Part shown: positions 17,191 to 26,974 of the stretch, piece by piece
How the letters are laid out: each line of letters opens with the position of its first letter
How positions within the stretch are numbered: the first letter of the stretch is position 1
Made by a program: the position numbers and the translations under genes
Notes under the pieces: model-generated
What the model saw: only the letters and a program-made list of their open reading frames with translations
Database searches by the model: none
What the model was told of the DNA's origin: nothing
NCBI RefSeq assembly: GCF_000270305.1
Contig: NC_015737.1
Location: 1,550,501 to 1,614,500 of the forward strand
Direction of reading: 5' to 3'
Origin: Clostridium sp. SY8519
GTDB lineage: Bacteria; Bacillota; Clostridia; Lachnospirales; Lachnospiraceae
DNA: 64,000 nucleotides

Positions 17191-17222
17191 GCATTATAAG
17201 AAAATAATCCATGAAAATAAAA

Positions 17223-17239
17223 CTGGCACGGGGATTGCA
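17223..17239 (+). promoter_or_regulatory. Sigma-54 (-24/-12) promoter of the CoA-dehydrogenase operon
   Basis: CTGGCACGGGGATTGCA is a perfect match to the -24/-12 consensus, about 60 bases before the ATG at 17301. A GCAACAAAA half-site at 17115 resembles the right arm of the activator palindrome; no full palindrome was found here, so control by the activator at 23786 is less certain than for 25832. Confidence 0.85.
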
Positions 17240-17300
17240 CATTATTCAGGCAAATGGCGATTTCGCCGCAAAATGAAAAATATTGGAGGATGAGAAAGCT

Positions 17301-18242
17301 ATGGATAAGAAGCATGTGGCAGTTCTCGGCGCAGGAAAGATGAGTCTTGGAATTGCACAGTTATTTGCCACAAAAGGATATCCGGTAAAAATCGTTGACA
17401 TTAACAATGACAGGAGCCGTTATGATCCCTATGAGATCATTCGGGGCAACCTGCAGGTGTTGGCAGAGAATGATGCCCTGGAGGAATCCGAAATTCCTGC
17501 GATTCTGGATCAGATCTCCATTGTGGAGACGTTGGAGGAAATCCGGGATTTTGCGGACATTGTTTTTGAAGCGATTATTGAAGTGCTGGATATCAAGCAG
17601 GAGTGGTTCCGCAAAATGGATGAAATCCTGCCGGAGCATGTGATTCTGGCAAGCAACACATCCGCGCTGAGCATTACAGCTATTGCGGAAAAATCCGTAC
17701 ACAGAGAGCGGATCATCGGTACCCATTACTGGAATCCGGCCTACCTGATTCCGCTGGTGGAAGTGGTAAAGACAGAATATATCGCGGAGGATACGGTGAC
17801 ACGTACCTGCGAGCTGTTAAAAGGCGCAGGCAAGCATCCGGTAGTGGTACAGAAAGACGCGCCGGGATTTATCGCGAACCGCATGCAGCACGCGCTGTTC
17901 CGGGAAGCCCTGTATATCATCGAGCAGGGAATCGCAAAGCCGGAAGATGTGGATGACGCGATTAAATACGGCTTCGGCATGCGGCTGGGCATCGCGGCGC
18001 CGATCGAAGTCATGGATATGGGCGGCATGGACCTGACCTACAACATCCATAAATATCTGTTCCCGTATCTGAATAATTCCACAGAACCTTCTAAGCTGCT
18101 GACCGATGCCATCGCAGCGGGCAACCTGGGATTCAAGACAGGAAAAGGGATTGAAGAGTGGCCGCCGGAAGCAGTCAAAAAGGCAAATACCGAACTGGAG
18201 ACCGGGCTGATCCGGGTGCTGAAAGCGCTGGATCGTTTATAA
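17301..18242 (+). CDS. 3-hydroxyacyl-CoA dehydrogenase family protein
   Basis: A 313-residue NAD-dependent dehydrogenase. The Rossmann motif GAGKMSLGIAQLFA begins at residue 10; the catalytic His142 lies in GTHYWNPAYLIPLVEVV with Glu154 completing the dyad; the C-terminal dimerisation domain follows from about 185. The WNPAYLIPL variant differs from the FNPVPVM of classical short-chain enzymes, so substrates other than 3-hydroxybutyryl-CoA (for example a carnitine-like hydroxy acid) are possible. GGAGG lies ten bases before the ATG. It leads an operon with thiolase, alcohol dehydrogenase, a DUF362 protein and an MFS carrier behind a sigma-54 promoter. Confidence 0.88.
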   Translation: MDKKHVAVLGAGKMSLGIAQLFATKGYPVKIVDINNDRSRYDPYEIIRGNLQVLAENDALEESEIPAILDQISIVETLEEIRDFADIVFEAIIEVLDIKQEWFRKMDEILPEHVILASNTSALSITAIAEKSVHRERIIGTHYWNPAYLIPLVEVVKTEYIAEDTVTRTCELLKGAGKHPVVVQKDAPGFIANRMQHALFREALYIIEQGIAKPEDVDDAIKYGFGMRLGIAAPIEVMDMGGMDLTYNIHKYLFPYLNNSTEPSKLLTDAIAAGNLGFKTGKGIEEWPPEAVKKANTELETGLIRVLKALDRL

Positions 18243-18257
18243 AGGAGGAAAGAAAAA

Positions 18258-19436
18258 GTGAGAAATGTAGTTATCGTTGCCGGATGCAGAACCCCCATCG
18301 GAAAGCTGGGCGGTCAGTTCCATACGATCACATCCCTGGATCTGTCGATTCCGGTTATGCAGAATCTGATTCAGCGTTCCGGGATTGATCCGGCAAGCAT
18401 CGAAGACGTATTTTGGGGATGCAACTATCAGAGAACCTATAAGGAAAACAACTTGGCCCGTGTGGCCCTGGTGAAGGCGGGACTGCCGGACAGCGTGCCG
18501 GGCATCACACTGCACAGAAACTGTACCTCATCCATGTCCGCCATTCAGCTGGGATTCTATCAGATCCGGGCGGAAGAAGCGGACTGCATCATGGCCGGCG
18601 GCGCCGACAGCATGAGCACTGCGCCCCACATGGTGTTTGACGCAAGATACGGAAAGAAATTCGGCCATATGGAACTCAGGGATTCCATGTGGGATTCCCT
18701 GACCAACCTGGGCATCGGACCGGCCATGGGCATCACTGCCGAAAATGTGGCGGAAAAGTATGACGTGACCCGGGAACAGATGGATGCATACGCGCTGCGG
18801 TCCCAGCAGCGGGCAGTCGCGGCGATTGACGCGGGAAGATTTGAAGAAGAGATTATCCCGGTTACCGTACACGGAAGAAAAGGGGATATGACCTACTGCG
18901 TGGATGAGGGACCCCGGCGGGATGCCTCGATCGAAAGCCTGCGCAAACTGAAACCTACGTTCAAGGAAGACGGCAGAGTAACCGCAGGAAACGCCTCCAC
19001 CATGAACGACGCCGCATCAGGAGTCATCCTGATGGCAGAGGAGAAAGCAAAGGAACTGGGCGTACCGATCCTGGCTCGTGTGGTCAGCGTGGCAACCACA
19101 GGTGTAGATCCCGCCCTGATGGGAATCGGACCGATCAGCGCCACTCAGAAGGCATTAAAGAAGGCCGGACTGACCATAGAGGATATTGATCTGTTTGAAA
19201 TCAATGAAGCATTTGCTTCCCAGTGTCTGGCCTGCCAGAAAGAACTGGGCATTCCGGATGAGAAGCTGAATGTCAACGGCGGAGGCATTTCCCTGGGTCA
19301 CCCGGTAGGAGCCACCGGTTCCCGTATCGTCATTTCCCTGATGTATGAAATGAGAAGACGGAAAAACCGTTATGGCGTGGCAACGCTGTGCGCAGGCGGT
19401 GGAATGGGTACAGCGGTAGTAATTGAAGCGGTATAG
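18258..19436 (+). CDS. Acetyl-CoA C-acetyltransferase (thiolase)
   Basis: A 392-residue thiolase that makes or cleaves 3-ketoacyl-CoA. The nucleophile is Cys89 in [12 protein letters not shown], exactly the usual position; the His and second Cys appear in [23 protein letters not shown] and CAGGGMGTA. The start is GTG at 18258 with AAAGGAGG eight bases before. Together with the upstream dehydrogenase it can process a 3-hydroxyacyl-CoA to acetyl-CoA, and the 4-hydroxybutyryl-CoA dehydratase at 28028 could feed crotonyl-CoA towards it. Family is firm; chain-length specificity is unknown. Confidence 0.92.
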   Translation: MRNVVIVAGCRTPIGKLGGQFHTITSLDLSIPVMQNLIQRSGIDPASIEDVFWGCNYQRTYKENNLARVALVKAGLPDSVPGITLHRNCTSSMSAIQLGFYQIRAEEADCIMAGGADSMSTAPHMVFDARYGKKFGHMELRDSMWDSLTNLGIGPAMGITAENVAEKYDVTREQMDAYALRSQQRAVAAIDAGRFEEEIIPVTVHGRKGDMTYCVDEGPRRDASIESLRKLKPTFKEDGRVTAGNASTMNDAASGVILMAEEKAKELGVPILARVVSVATTGVDPALMGIGPISATQKALKKAGLTIEDIDLFEINEAFASQCLACQKELGIPDEKLNVNGGGISLGHPVGATGSRIVISLMYEMRRRKNRYGVATLCAGGGMGTAVVIEAV

Positions 19437-19445
19437 GTACGGAAT

Positions 19446-20612
19446 ATGAAGGATTTCATATGGGATAACCCGACCAGGATCCTGTTCGGACATCAGGCGG
19501 AAGAACAGGTGGGAAAACTGACAGCTTCCTATGGGAAGAAAGCAATGATTCTCTACGGCAGCGGCAGAATCCGCCAGAACGGACTGTTGGATCGCATCGA
19601 GCAGCGGCTGCGTGAGGAGGGGGTCCGGATTGAAACGTTCAGCGGGATAACAGAAAATCCGGAACTGTCTGTGGTGGAGGAAATCAGCGAAATCGTCAGA
19701 AGCAAAGGAATTGAAGTGCTGCTTGCGGTAGGAGGCGGCAGTGTCATAGATACCGCGAAAGCGGTCAGCATCGGAAGCTGCAATCCGGAGCCGGTGTGGG
19801 AGTTCTTCACACATCAGGCGGAGCCGAAACACGCACTGCCAGTGGGTGTGGTGCTGACCATGGCAGCGACCGCCAGCGAGGCAAACAGCTGCGCAGTCAT
19901 TACCAATGACCGGATCGGGCGGAAAACGGCATATGAACATCCGCTGCTCTATCCGAAATTCGCGCTTATGAACCCGGAGCTGACAGAAAGCGTACCTCCC
20001 GCCCAGACGGCAGCAGGGGCGGTGGATATCTTTGCCCATGCGTTTGAACGGTATTTTGACCGTACGGAGTACGGTACCCTGCGCAGGCTGCTGTGCACCG
20101 CGGTGATGCGGACAGTGCGAATCGAGCTGCCGAAGGCGCTGGCCCATCCGGAGGACTACGACACCCGCAGTCAGCTGATGTGGGCCGCAACCATGGCACA
20201 CAGTAACAGAATCGGTTTCGGCGGCGTATTTGCCTGCCATGAAATGTCACATATCCTGACGGAACGGTTCGGAATCAGGCACGGCGTCGCACTGGCCATT
20301 CTGATGCCTGCGTGGCTGAAATATATGATGATTCCCTATCCGAAGGAAATCGCGGAATTCGCGGCGGATGTATTTGATATCCCCGCGGAGGGAAGACCGT
20401 CCCTGGATGTGGCACAGGATGGCATATCCGCGTTTCAGCATTTTCTGAATCAGAGCGGACTGCCGGTGACCCTGAAGGACGCCGGGATCCAGTCCAGTGA
20501 CAGCCGGGAACTGGCAGAGGAGCTGCTAGGCGGAACCGGAACTATCGGAGAGAATTTTTCAAAGCTCGGAAGTACGGAAGTACAGGACATTTTTGAGCTT
20601 TGCAAAGGTTAA
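19446..20612 (+). CDS. Iron-containing alcohol dehydrogenase (butanol dehydrogenase/YqhD type)
   Basis: A 388-residue group III alcohol dehydrogenase. The nucleotide-binding VGGGSVIDTAKAVSIG lies at about 93-108. The metal ligands are recognisable as the Asp and His of AVDIFAHAFERYF, the first His of CHEMSHIL, and the His in IRHGVALAILMP. Such enzymes reduce aldehydes to alcohols with NAD(P)H. It starts ten bases after the thiolase stop. An aldehyde could come from the LuxE-LuxC-type reductase at 31320, which is also sigma-54 linked; that connection is a guess. Confidence 0.9.
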   Translation: MKDFIWDNPTRILFGHQAEEQVGKLTASYGKKAMILYGSGRIRQNGLLDRIEQRLREEGVRIETFSGITENPELSVVEEISEIVRSKGIEVLLAVGGGSVIDTAKAVSIGSCNPEPVWEFFTHQAEPKHALPVGVVLTMAATASEANSCAVITNDRIGRKTAYEHPLLYPKFALMNPELTESVPPAQTAAGAVDIFAHAFERYFDRTEYGTLRRLLCTAVMRTVRIELPKALAHPEDYDTRSQLMWAATMAHSNRIGFGGVFACHEMSHILTERFGIRHGVALAILMPAWLKYMMIPYPKEIAEFAADVFDIPAEGRPSLDVAQDGISAFQHFLNQSGLPVTLKDAGIQSSDSRELAEELLGGTGTIGENFSKLGSTEVQDIFELCKG

Positions 20613-20638
20613 ATAGATGTAGTATCAGGAGGAAAATT

Positions 20639-21934
20639 ATGGCAAAGAAATCATTAGTTGCACTGGCGAAAGGCCTGGATGTTCAGGAGAACATGACACG
20701 GGTATTTGACCTGATGGGCGGCGTAACCAACATGATCAAAAAAGGTGAGACGGTAGTCATCAAACCGAATATCGGTCATGCAGAGCCCCCGGAGACATCG
20801 GTCTGCACCAGCCCGGACGCAGTAAGGGCATGTATCCGTGAAATCAAAAAGGCAGAGCCGAAGCGGATCATTGTGGCAGAGGCCGCAGCCATCGGATGCG
20901 ATACCCTGGAATGTTTCAAAGTCAGCGGAATCCAGGACGTCTGTGAAGAAGAAGGCGTGGAAATGATCGATATCAAACGGGATAAGGATCTGATCAATGT
21001 GGCGGTCCGGGATTACAAGTCCAATATCGATCATCTGAAACTCCCGAGATTTCTGCTGGAAGCCGATCATCTGGTGAACCTTCCGATTCTGAAGGCACAC
21101 GCGTCTATGGTATTTTCCGGCGCGCTAAAGAACATCAAAGGTGTAGTTCAGGATAAGGTACATATGCAGATGCATCAGCAGAATCTGACCATGGCAATGA
21201 TGGATGTGTGGAGCGCCTGCCGGGCGGATATCAACATTATGGATGCCATGCATGCCGCATCCGGATATTCTCCCCATATGCCGGTGCCCATTGATACCAA
21301 CATGATTCTCGGCTCGAAAGATCCGGTTGCCCTGGACCGCGTGGCCTGCGAGGTGACGGGAATTGATACATCCGGCGTATCCTATTTCCAGGTGGCAAAA
21401 GAAACCGGTCTGGGCAATTATGACATGGATATGATTGATGTGGCCGGCGATTCCATTGAGGATGCTTATAAAAAGATGTGGATCCCTTATATCGGCGACA
21501 TGAGCAAACGCTGGCCGGAATACGATGTGAAGTGTGAAGGCGCATGCTCCAGCTGCCAGGCCCTGCTGGCCATCAATATGGAAGAGTTAAAGGCCGTGGA
21601 TGAGTATGACAAGAACGCGGGCATGACAATCGTTATCGGCGGAAAGAATGAGATTCCGAAGGATATTCCCGATGAGAAAATTGTCCTGCACGGCAACTGC
21701 ACCAAGAAATATCTGAAGGATCATCCGAATGCATACTGGATCCTGGGATGCCCGCCCAATGAACCGGCGCTGTATCTGACGGTTCAGAGAAAAGAAGTCA
21801 TCAACGGCATGGGCGATCAGGAAGAGGAAATCATCCGTCCCTGCATGGCAAGAGACGCTGCGGTATGGAAAGAATATGTGTACAAAGCAGCAGACGAGTA
21901 CTACAAGGCACATCCGGATGAGAGCCTGCGCTGA
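20639..21934 (+). CDS. DUF362-domain protein with C-terminal cysteine motifs
   Basis: A 432-residue protein. The N-terminal DUF362 domain shows KGETVVIKPNIG, LVNLPILKAHASMVFSGALKNIKGV and SKDPVALDRVACE. The C-terminal third has a cluster CEGACSSC and further single cysteines (GNCTK, GCPP) that could hold a metal or Fe-S centre, without a standard ferredoxin motif. The family's function is not established; members are often beside redox and CoA enzymes. AGGAGG lies 6 bases before the ATG at 20639. It is inside the sigma-54 operon. A second DUF362 protein with two ferredoxin motifs lies at 59511-60638. Confidence 0.8.
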   Translation: MAKKSLVALAKGLDVQENMTRVFDLMGGVTNMIKKGETVVIKPNIGHAEPPETSVCTSPDAVRACIREIKKAEPKRIIVAEAAAIGCDTLECFKVSGIQDVCEEEGVEMIDIKRDKDLINVAVRDYKSNIDHLKLPRFLLEADHLVNLPILKAHASMVFSGALKNIKGVVQDKVHMQMHQQNLTMAMMDVWSACRADINIMDAMHAASGYSPHMPVPIDTNMILGSKDPVALDRVACEVTGIDTSGVSYFQVAKETGLGNYDMDMIDVAGDSIEDAYKKMWIPYIGDMSKRWPEYDVKCEGACSSCQALLAINMEELKAVDEYDKNAGMTIVIGGKNEIPKDIPDEKIVLHGNCTKKYLKDHPNAYWILGCPPNEPALYLTVQRKEVINGMGDQEEEIIRPCMARDAAVWKEYVYKAADEYYKAHPDESLR

Positions 21935-21954
21935 AGAAAAGTAAGGAGAATAAT

Positions 21955-22242
21955 GTGATGGAGAACATGAACGGTTATATCACGATTGAGATGGACGAGA
22001 AGACGAGGGATCTTCTGGAACTGATTTTTGATGATGAATTTATGCAGGAGAATACCAACTTCAGCAATTTTGAAGGGTTTCAGTATTCCAGCGCGGTTAT
22101 CGCCAACTGGAAAGCGGACTATATGGTGTATGCGGAACTGCTGATGGACAATTTTGTCAAAGAAAGCACAAAATTCAGTACATTGAATGAAATGGTGAAG
22201 GCGGCAGCAGACAGAAAATTCGGAATCTCTGCTTCCGCGTAA
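21955..22242 (+). CDS. Small acidic hypothetical protein
   Basis: A 95-residue (or 94 from the ATG at 21958) soluble protein. It is acidic, with MDEKTRDLLELIFDDEFMQENTNF near the start and no signal or membrane segment. AAGGAG precedes the GTG/ATG pair. It sits 20 bases after the DUF362 gene and is surely co-transcribed with the operon. I do not recognise the family. It may be an accessory subunit of the DUF362 protein, but nothing in the sequence proves it. Confidence 0.7.
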   Translation: MMENMNGYITIEMDEKTRDLLELIFDDEFMQENTNFSNFEGFQYSSAVIANWKADYMVYAELLMDNFVKESTKFSTLNEMVKAAADRKFGISASA

Positions 22243-22262
22243 CCCCGGTCTCCATACAAAGG

Positions 22263-22293
22263 ACTCTGTGCCGGCCCGGGAAACCGGCACAGA
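22263..22293 (+). other. Perfect hairpin in the leader before the MFS gene
   Basis: CTCTGTGCCGG and CCGGCACAGAG form an eleven-base stem with a nine-base loop, but there is no T-run. It may be a processing or stability element between the small protein and the MFS carrier rather than a full terminator. Confidence 0.55.
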
Positions 22294-22318
22294 GATAATA
22301 GGTTAAGAGGTAAAAGTT

Positions 22319-23635
22319 ATGAACAATAATAAAGTAAAAGTGGCTGGATTTGGTAAAGCCGGATGGGGAATTATCATCTTCTGTATGGCGATGTTCTGGT
22401 TTTTCGTCGGATTCTGTACGGATGGAAACAATGTATCGGCGCCTGCGGCGGCAGCGCACCTTGGAGTGGATGCGGGCATTGTGCTGACCAGGAACTCCTA
22501 CGCGGGTCTGATCGGCGTTGTATTCTATATTCTGATGAGTCAGCTGTGCCGTAAGATCGGCGCGAAGAAAGTGGCAGGCATCTGCCTGATTATCTCCGGT
22601 ATTTCCTTCTATTTCATCGGCAATCCGCCGAGTCTTCTGGGATACACCATTGCTTACACATTTCTGATTGGTTCTGCCATGTCTTCCGGCTATGTAGCCG
22701 GCGGCGCGCTGGTAGCAAAGTGGTTTCCGAAACGCAAGGGAATCGTTATGGGATACACCACCATGGGGCTGAATATCGCATCCGCCACCTGGGTGCTGAT
22801 GATGACCAGTTTCTCCGCAAAGATTTCCTTCGAAAAAGCGGTAATTATTCCTTCTATTTTAGTCATTATCCTGGGCATTATCAGCTTTGCGCTGATCAAG
22901 GATGACCCGAAGGAAAGAGGACAGAACCCGGATAATGTATCCGATGAAGTGTATGCGGAAGAGTATGACACCAATGAAGCGGACGCCACCGACAGCAGAT
23001 GGACCATCGGCCAGCTGCTGCGGACCAAGGAAGTATGGACCGTCGGACTGGCTACCGGTATCCTTCAGCTTTGCTCCACAGGCGTAATGTCACAGCTGGT
23101 ATCCCGAAACATCGAGCTGGGAATGACTCAGCAGCAGGCAGTCCTGATGATGACTGTGGTAGCGGTTGTGGGAATCTTCGGCTCCTGGCTGATCGGTCTG
23201 CTGGATGATAAATTCGGTACCAAGAGGACCATGATCTTCTTCTGCCTCTGGTATGCTCTGGCGGTGCTGGCCAATGTACTGGGAACCACCTGGAGTATGT
23301 ATCTGGCAGTTGTGATGATCGGTCTGTCCATCGGCGGATCCGCCAACTTTATGTCTTCCTTCCCTACTTCCGTATTCGGCCGTCAGGGATTTGAGAAAAT
23401 GAACTCTGTCGTATTCCCGATTCAGGCGATCATGACCTGCGTGGCCTTTCTGATTGACGGACTTGCGCTCCATGCAACCGGAAGCTTACGAGGTGCTTAT
23501 ATTGTAGTGGCATGCTTCGCGCTGGGCGACATGATTGTGGTAGGAATTACAAAAGACCACAAATACAATCTGGATTGGCAGGAAGCTGAGAAGGCTGAAA
23601 ATAAAGAAGGCGTGAAACAGGTAGAAAACGCGTAA
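22319..23635 (+). CDS. MFS transporter (oxalate/formate- or monocarboxylate-type)
   Basis: A 438-residue, 12-helix major facilitator protein. The first half has WFFVGFCTDGNNVSAPAAAAHLGV and ALVAKWFPKRKGIVMGYTTMGLNIAS, which matches the inter-helix motif of OFA-type and monocarboxylate carriers. A soluble acidic loop of about 35 residues separates the halves. It ends the sigma-54 operon and likely imports or exports the organic acid processed by the dehydrogenase and thiolase. A GTTAAGAGG site precedes the ATG. A terminator follows. The family is clear; the substrate is unknown. Confidence 0.85.
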   Translation: MNNNKVKVAGFGKAGWGIIIFCMAMFWFFVGFCTDGNNVSAPAAAAHLGVDAGIVLTRNSYAGLIGVVFYILMSQLCRKIGAKKVAGICLIISGISFYFIGNPPSLLGYTIAYTFLIGSAMSSGYVAGGALVAKWFPKRKGIVMGYTTMGLNIASATWVLMMTSFSAKISFEKAVIIPSILVIILGIISFALIKDDPKERGQNPDNVSDEVYAEEYDTNEADATDSRWTIGQLLRTKEVWTVGLATGILQLCSTGVMSQLVSRNIELGMTQQQAVLMMTVVAVVGIFGSWLIGLLDDKFGTKRTMIFFCLWYALAVLANVLGTTWSMYLAVVMIGLSIGGSANFMSSFPTSVFGRQGFEKMNSVVFPIQAIMTCVAFLIDGLALHATGSLRGAYIVVACFALGDMIVVGITKDHKYNLDWQEAEKAENKEGVKQVENA

Positions 23636-23668
23636 CTTCAGTGCAAATTAATCAACAGAATACCATAG

Positions 23669-23703
23669 AAAAAGAGAGCTGCAGGCTGCGGCTCTCTTTT
23701 TCT
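23669..23703 (+). terminator. Terminator after the MFS gene
   Basis: AAAAAGAGAGC and GGCTCTCTTTTTC flank a short loop. The symmetric A and T runs suggest a bidirectional terminator shared with the convergent regulator gene. Confidence 0.85.
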
Positions 23704-23785
23704 GATGCCTTCGGCGGTTCATCACCGTCTCTGACTCGATCAGCAGGTTCGGATTTCACACCGGTCAGCCAGCGGGATCGGTTTC

Positions 23786-25312
<1,527 letters not shown>

Positions 25313-25392
25313 AGGCTCCTCCAAAAGCAGTTAGTTTGTGTCAGCATGAGAATCCGGAAAACCGGATTCGGAGCATAAGAGCATTTTACCAC

Positions 25393-25421
25393 ATTATAGC
25401 AAAGGAAAAAATATCTGTAAA
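25393..25421 (-). promoter_or_regulatory. Sigma-A promoter of the sigma-54 activator gene
   Basis: On the minus strand TTTACA and TATAAT are exactly 17 bases apart. It reads into the activator gene about 80 bases away, and the first activator palindrome lies just behind its -35, so autoregulation is possible. Confidence 0.75.
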
Positions 25422-25438
25422 CGGATGTTTCCGAAGCA

Positions 25439-25530
25439 GTTGCATAAACGCAACAAGAAAAACAGGAAAAACAATTCAAAAACGTTTCCCAGGCGCAACA
25501 GAAGCTGACGAATGATTTCTGAAATGCAAC
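25439..25530. promoter_or_regulatory. Array of three putative activator palindromes
   Basis: Three copies of the RTTKC-N6-GCAAC pattern: GTTGC-ATAAAC-GCAAC at 25439-25454, GTTTC-CCAGGC-GCAAC at 25484-25499, and ATTTC-TGAAAT-GCAAC at 25515-25530. They lie between the activator gene and the -24/-12 promoter at 25744, some 215-305 bases upstream of it, a normal enhancer distance. Confidence 0.65.
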
Positions 25531-25743
25531 AAAAATTCAGAACATTTCGATAACAGCCGGCAGTCCTGCGGCCGAAGACGGCAGGTATTCTTCGGCGGAA
25601 GGCGGCAGGCAGCGAAAGGATCCGGGAGAAAACAGGCGGAAACCGGCTGATTTTCTGCAGAACCCGGCGGGGGAGCCGAAGGGCGCAGCTGTTCGAAGGG
25701 ATTTTCCCGGAGCGGCGGGATCAGGCGGAGATAAGAAAAAAAT

Positions 25744-25760
25744 CTGGCATAAAAGTTGCA
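25744..25760 (+). promoter_or_regulatory. Sigma-54 promoter of the larB operon
   Basis: CTGGCATAAAAGTTGCA fits the -24/-12 consensus with T for C at the sixth TGGCAC position, a common variant. It is 72 bases before the larB start. The rest of 25313-25831 holds the palindromes above and the activator promoter, and no gene. Confidence 0.85.
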
Positions 25761-25831
25761 CTGTATTATAAAAAACAAACAAGAAAACCGATTGAATATG
25801 TAGGGATTTAATACAGAAAAGAGGAGACAGC

Positions 25832-26587
25832 ATGGACAGAGCATACCTGGAACAGCTGCTGAAACAGGTGGCAGACCGCAGCATGGGGATTGATGAGGCC
25901 GTCGATACCCTGAAACGCCTTCCTTATGAGGAAATCGGCTGCGCGATGATCGACCAGCATCGAAATATCAGAACCGGACAGGCGGAAGTGATCTTCGGCC
26001 AGGGGAAAACGTCGAAGCAGATCCGGGAGATCGTGGACCATATGATGAAGTGGAATGAACGGGTCATGGTGACCCGGGCTTCGCGGGAGGATTATCAGGA
26101 AGTGCTTCTGGCCGCTTCCTACGCAAAATATCATGAGGCGGCAAGGATCATCACTGCGGGGGATTTCCACGAAACAGGAGAGGGAACCGGCCGGATTGCC
26201 GTTGTTACCGCAGGGACTTCGGATATTCCGGTGGCGGAAGAGGCGGCTGTGACGGCGGAATTTTTCGGCAATGAGGTCAGACGGGTCTATGACGTGGGCG
26301 TGGCAGGTATCCACCGGCTGTTTATGAAAATGGATCAGATCCTGGAGGCAGACGTGGTGATTGTCATCGCGGGAATGGAAGGCGCACTGGCCAGTGTGGT
26401 GGGCGGCCTGGTGCCGACACCGGTGATTGCGGTGCCGACCAGTGTCGGCTACGGAACCAGCTTCGGCGGTGTGGCCGCGCTTTTGTCCATGTTAAACAGC
26501 TGTGCCAACGGCATCGGTGTGGTGAATATTGATAACGGATACGGGGCTGCGTGCCTGGCCTCGAAAATCCTTCAGAAAAAACAGTAG
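25832..26587 (+). CDS. larB: LarB-type pyridinium-3,5-biscarboxylic acid mononucleotide synthase
   Basis: A 251-residue protein of the NCAIR-mutase-like LarB family. LarB carboxylates nicotinic acid adenine dinucleotide, the first step to the nickel-pincer cofactor of lactate racemase-type enzymes. Family stretches are the N-terminal LPYEEIGCAMIDQHRNIRTG, RIAVVTAGTSDIPVAEEAA, and GMEGALASVVGGLVPTPVIAVPTS with the later NSCANGIGVVNIDNGYGAA. GAGGAGA precedes the ATG. It starts a three-gene operon with a CsoR/RcnR-type regulator and larE behind a sigma-54 promoter. larC and a racemase (larA) are not in the window. Confidence 0.92.
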   Translation: MDRAYLEQLLKQVADRSMGIDEAVDTLKRLPYEEIGCAMIDQHRNIRTGQAEVIFGQGKTSKQIREIVDHMMKWNERVMVTRASREDYQEVLLAASYAKYHEAARIITAGDFHETGEGTGRIAVVTAGTSDIPVAEEAAVTAEFFGNEVRRVYDVGVAGIHRLFMKMDQILEADVVIVIAGMEGALASVVGGLVPTPVIAVPTSVGYGTSFGGVAALLSMLNSCANGIGVVNIDNGYGAACLASKILQKKQ

Positions 26588-26603
26588 AAAAGGACGGCCG
26601 GAT

Positions 26604-26927
26604 ATGTCAGAAACCAGGATTCATACGCATACAGATCAGGAAGGGAAGCGCCACATGCATGTGCATGCCCATGAGGAGACGGTAAAGATCAAAAATCGTC
26701 TGGCCCGGGCCATCGGCCATCTGCAGTCCATTAAGCGGATGGTGGAAGATGAACGGGACTGCGCGGAGATTCTGATTCAGCTGGCTGCGGTCAAATCCGC
26801 CATTAATAATACGGGAAAAGTGATTTTGAAGGAACACATCAGCAGCTGTATTGTAGACGCGGTGGAGCAGGGGGACCTGGAGGCCGTGGATGCGCTGAAT
26901 CAGGCGATTGACAGTTTTATCAAATAA
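26604..26927 (+). CDS. CsoR/RcnR-family metal-sensing repressor with His-rich N-terminus
   Basis: A 107-residue all-helical regulator of the CsoR/RcnR/FrmR family. The core has HLQSIKRMVEDERDCAEILIQLAAVKSAI and KEHISSCIVDAV, so Cys (in RDCAEI) and the HxxxC pair provide family metal ligands. Unusually, the N-terminus is rich in histidine (HTHTDQEGKRHMHVHAHEE), which fits nickel or cobalt sensing. It lies between larB and larE, so nickel control of cofactor synthesis is the likely role. The ATG at 26604 follows AAGGACGG; an in-frame upstream start would run into larB. Confidence 0.85.
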   Translation: MSETRIHTHTDQEGKRHMHVHAHEETVKIKNRLARAIGHLQSIKRMVEDERDCAEILIQLAAVKSAINNTGKVILKEHISSCIVDAVEQGDLEAVDALNQAIDSFIK

Positions 26928-26974
26928 AACGGGAGTACAGGAAAACCGAGAAAAAGAAGGGAGATTTTCGATCG

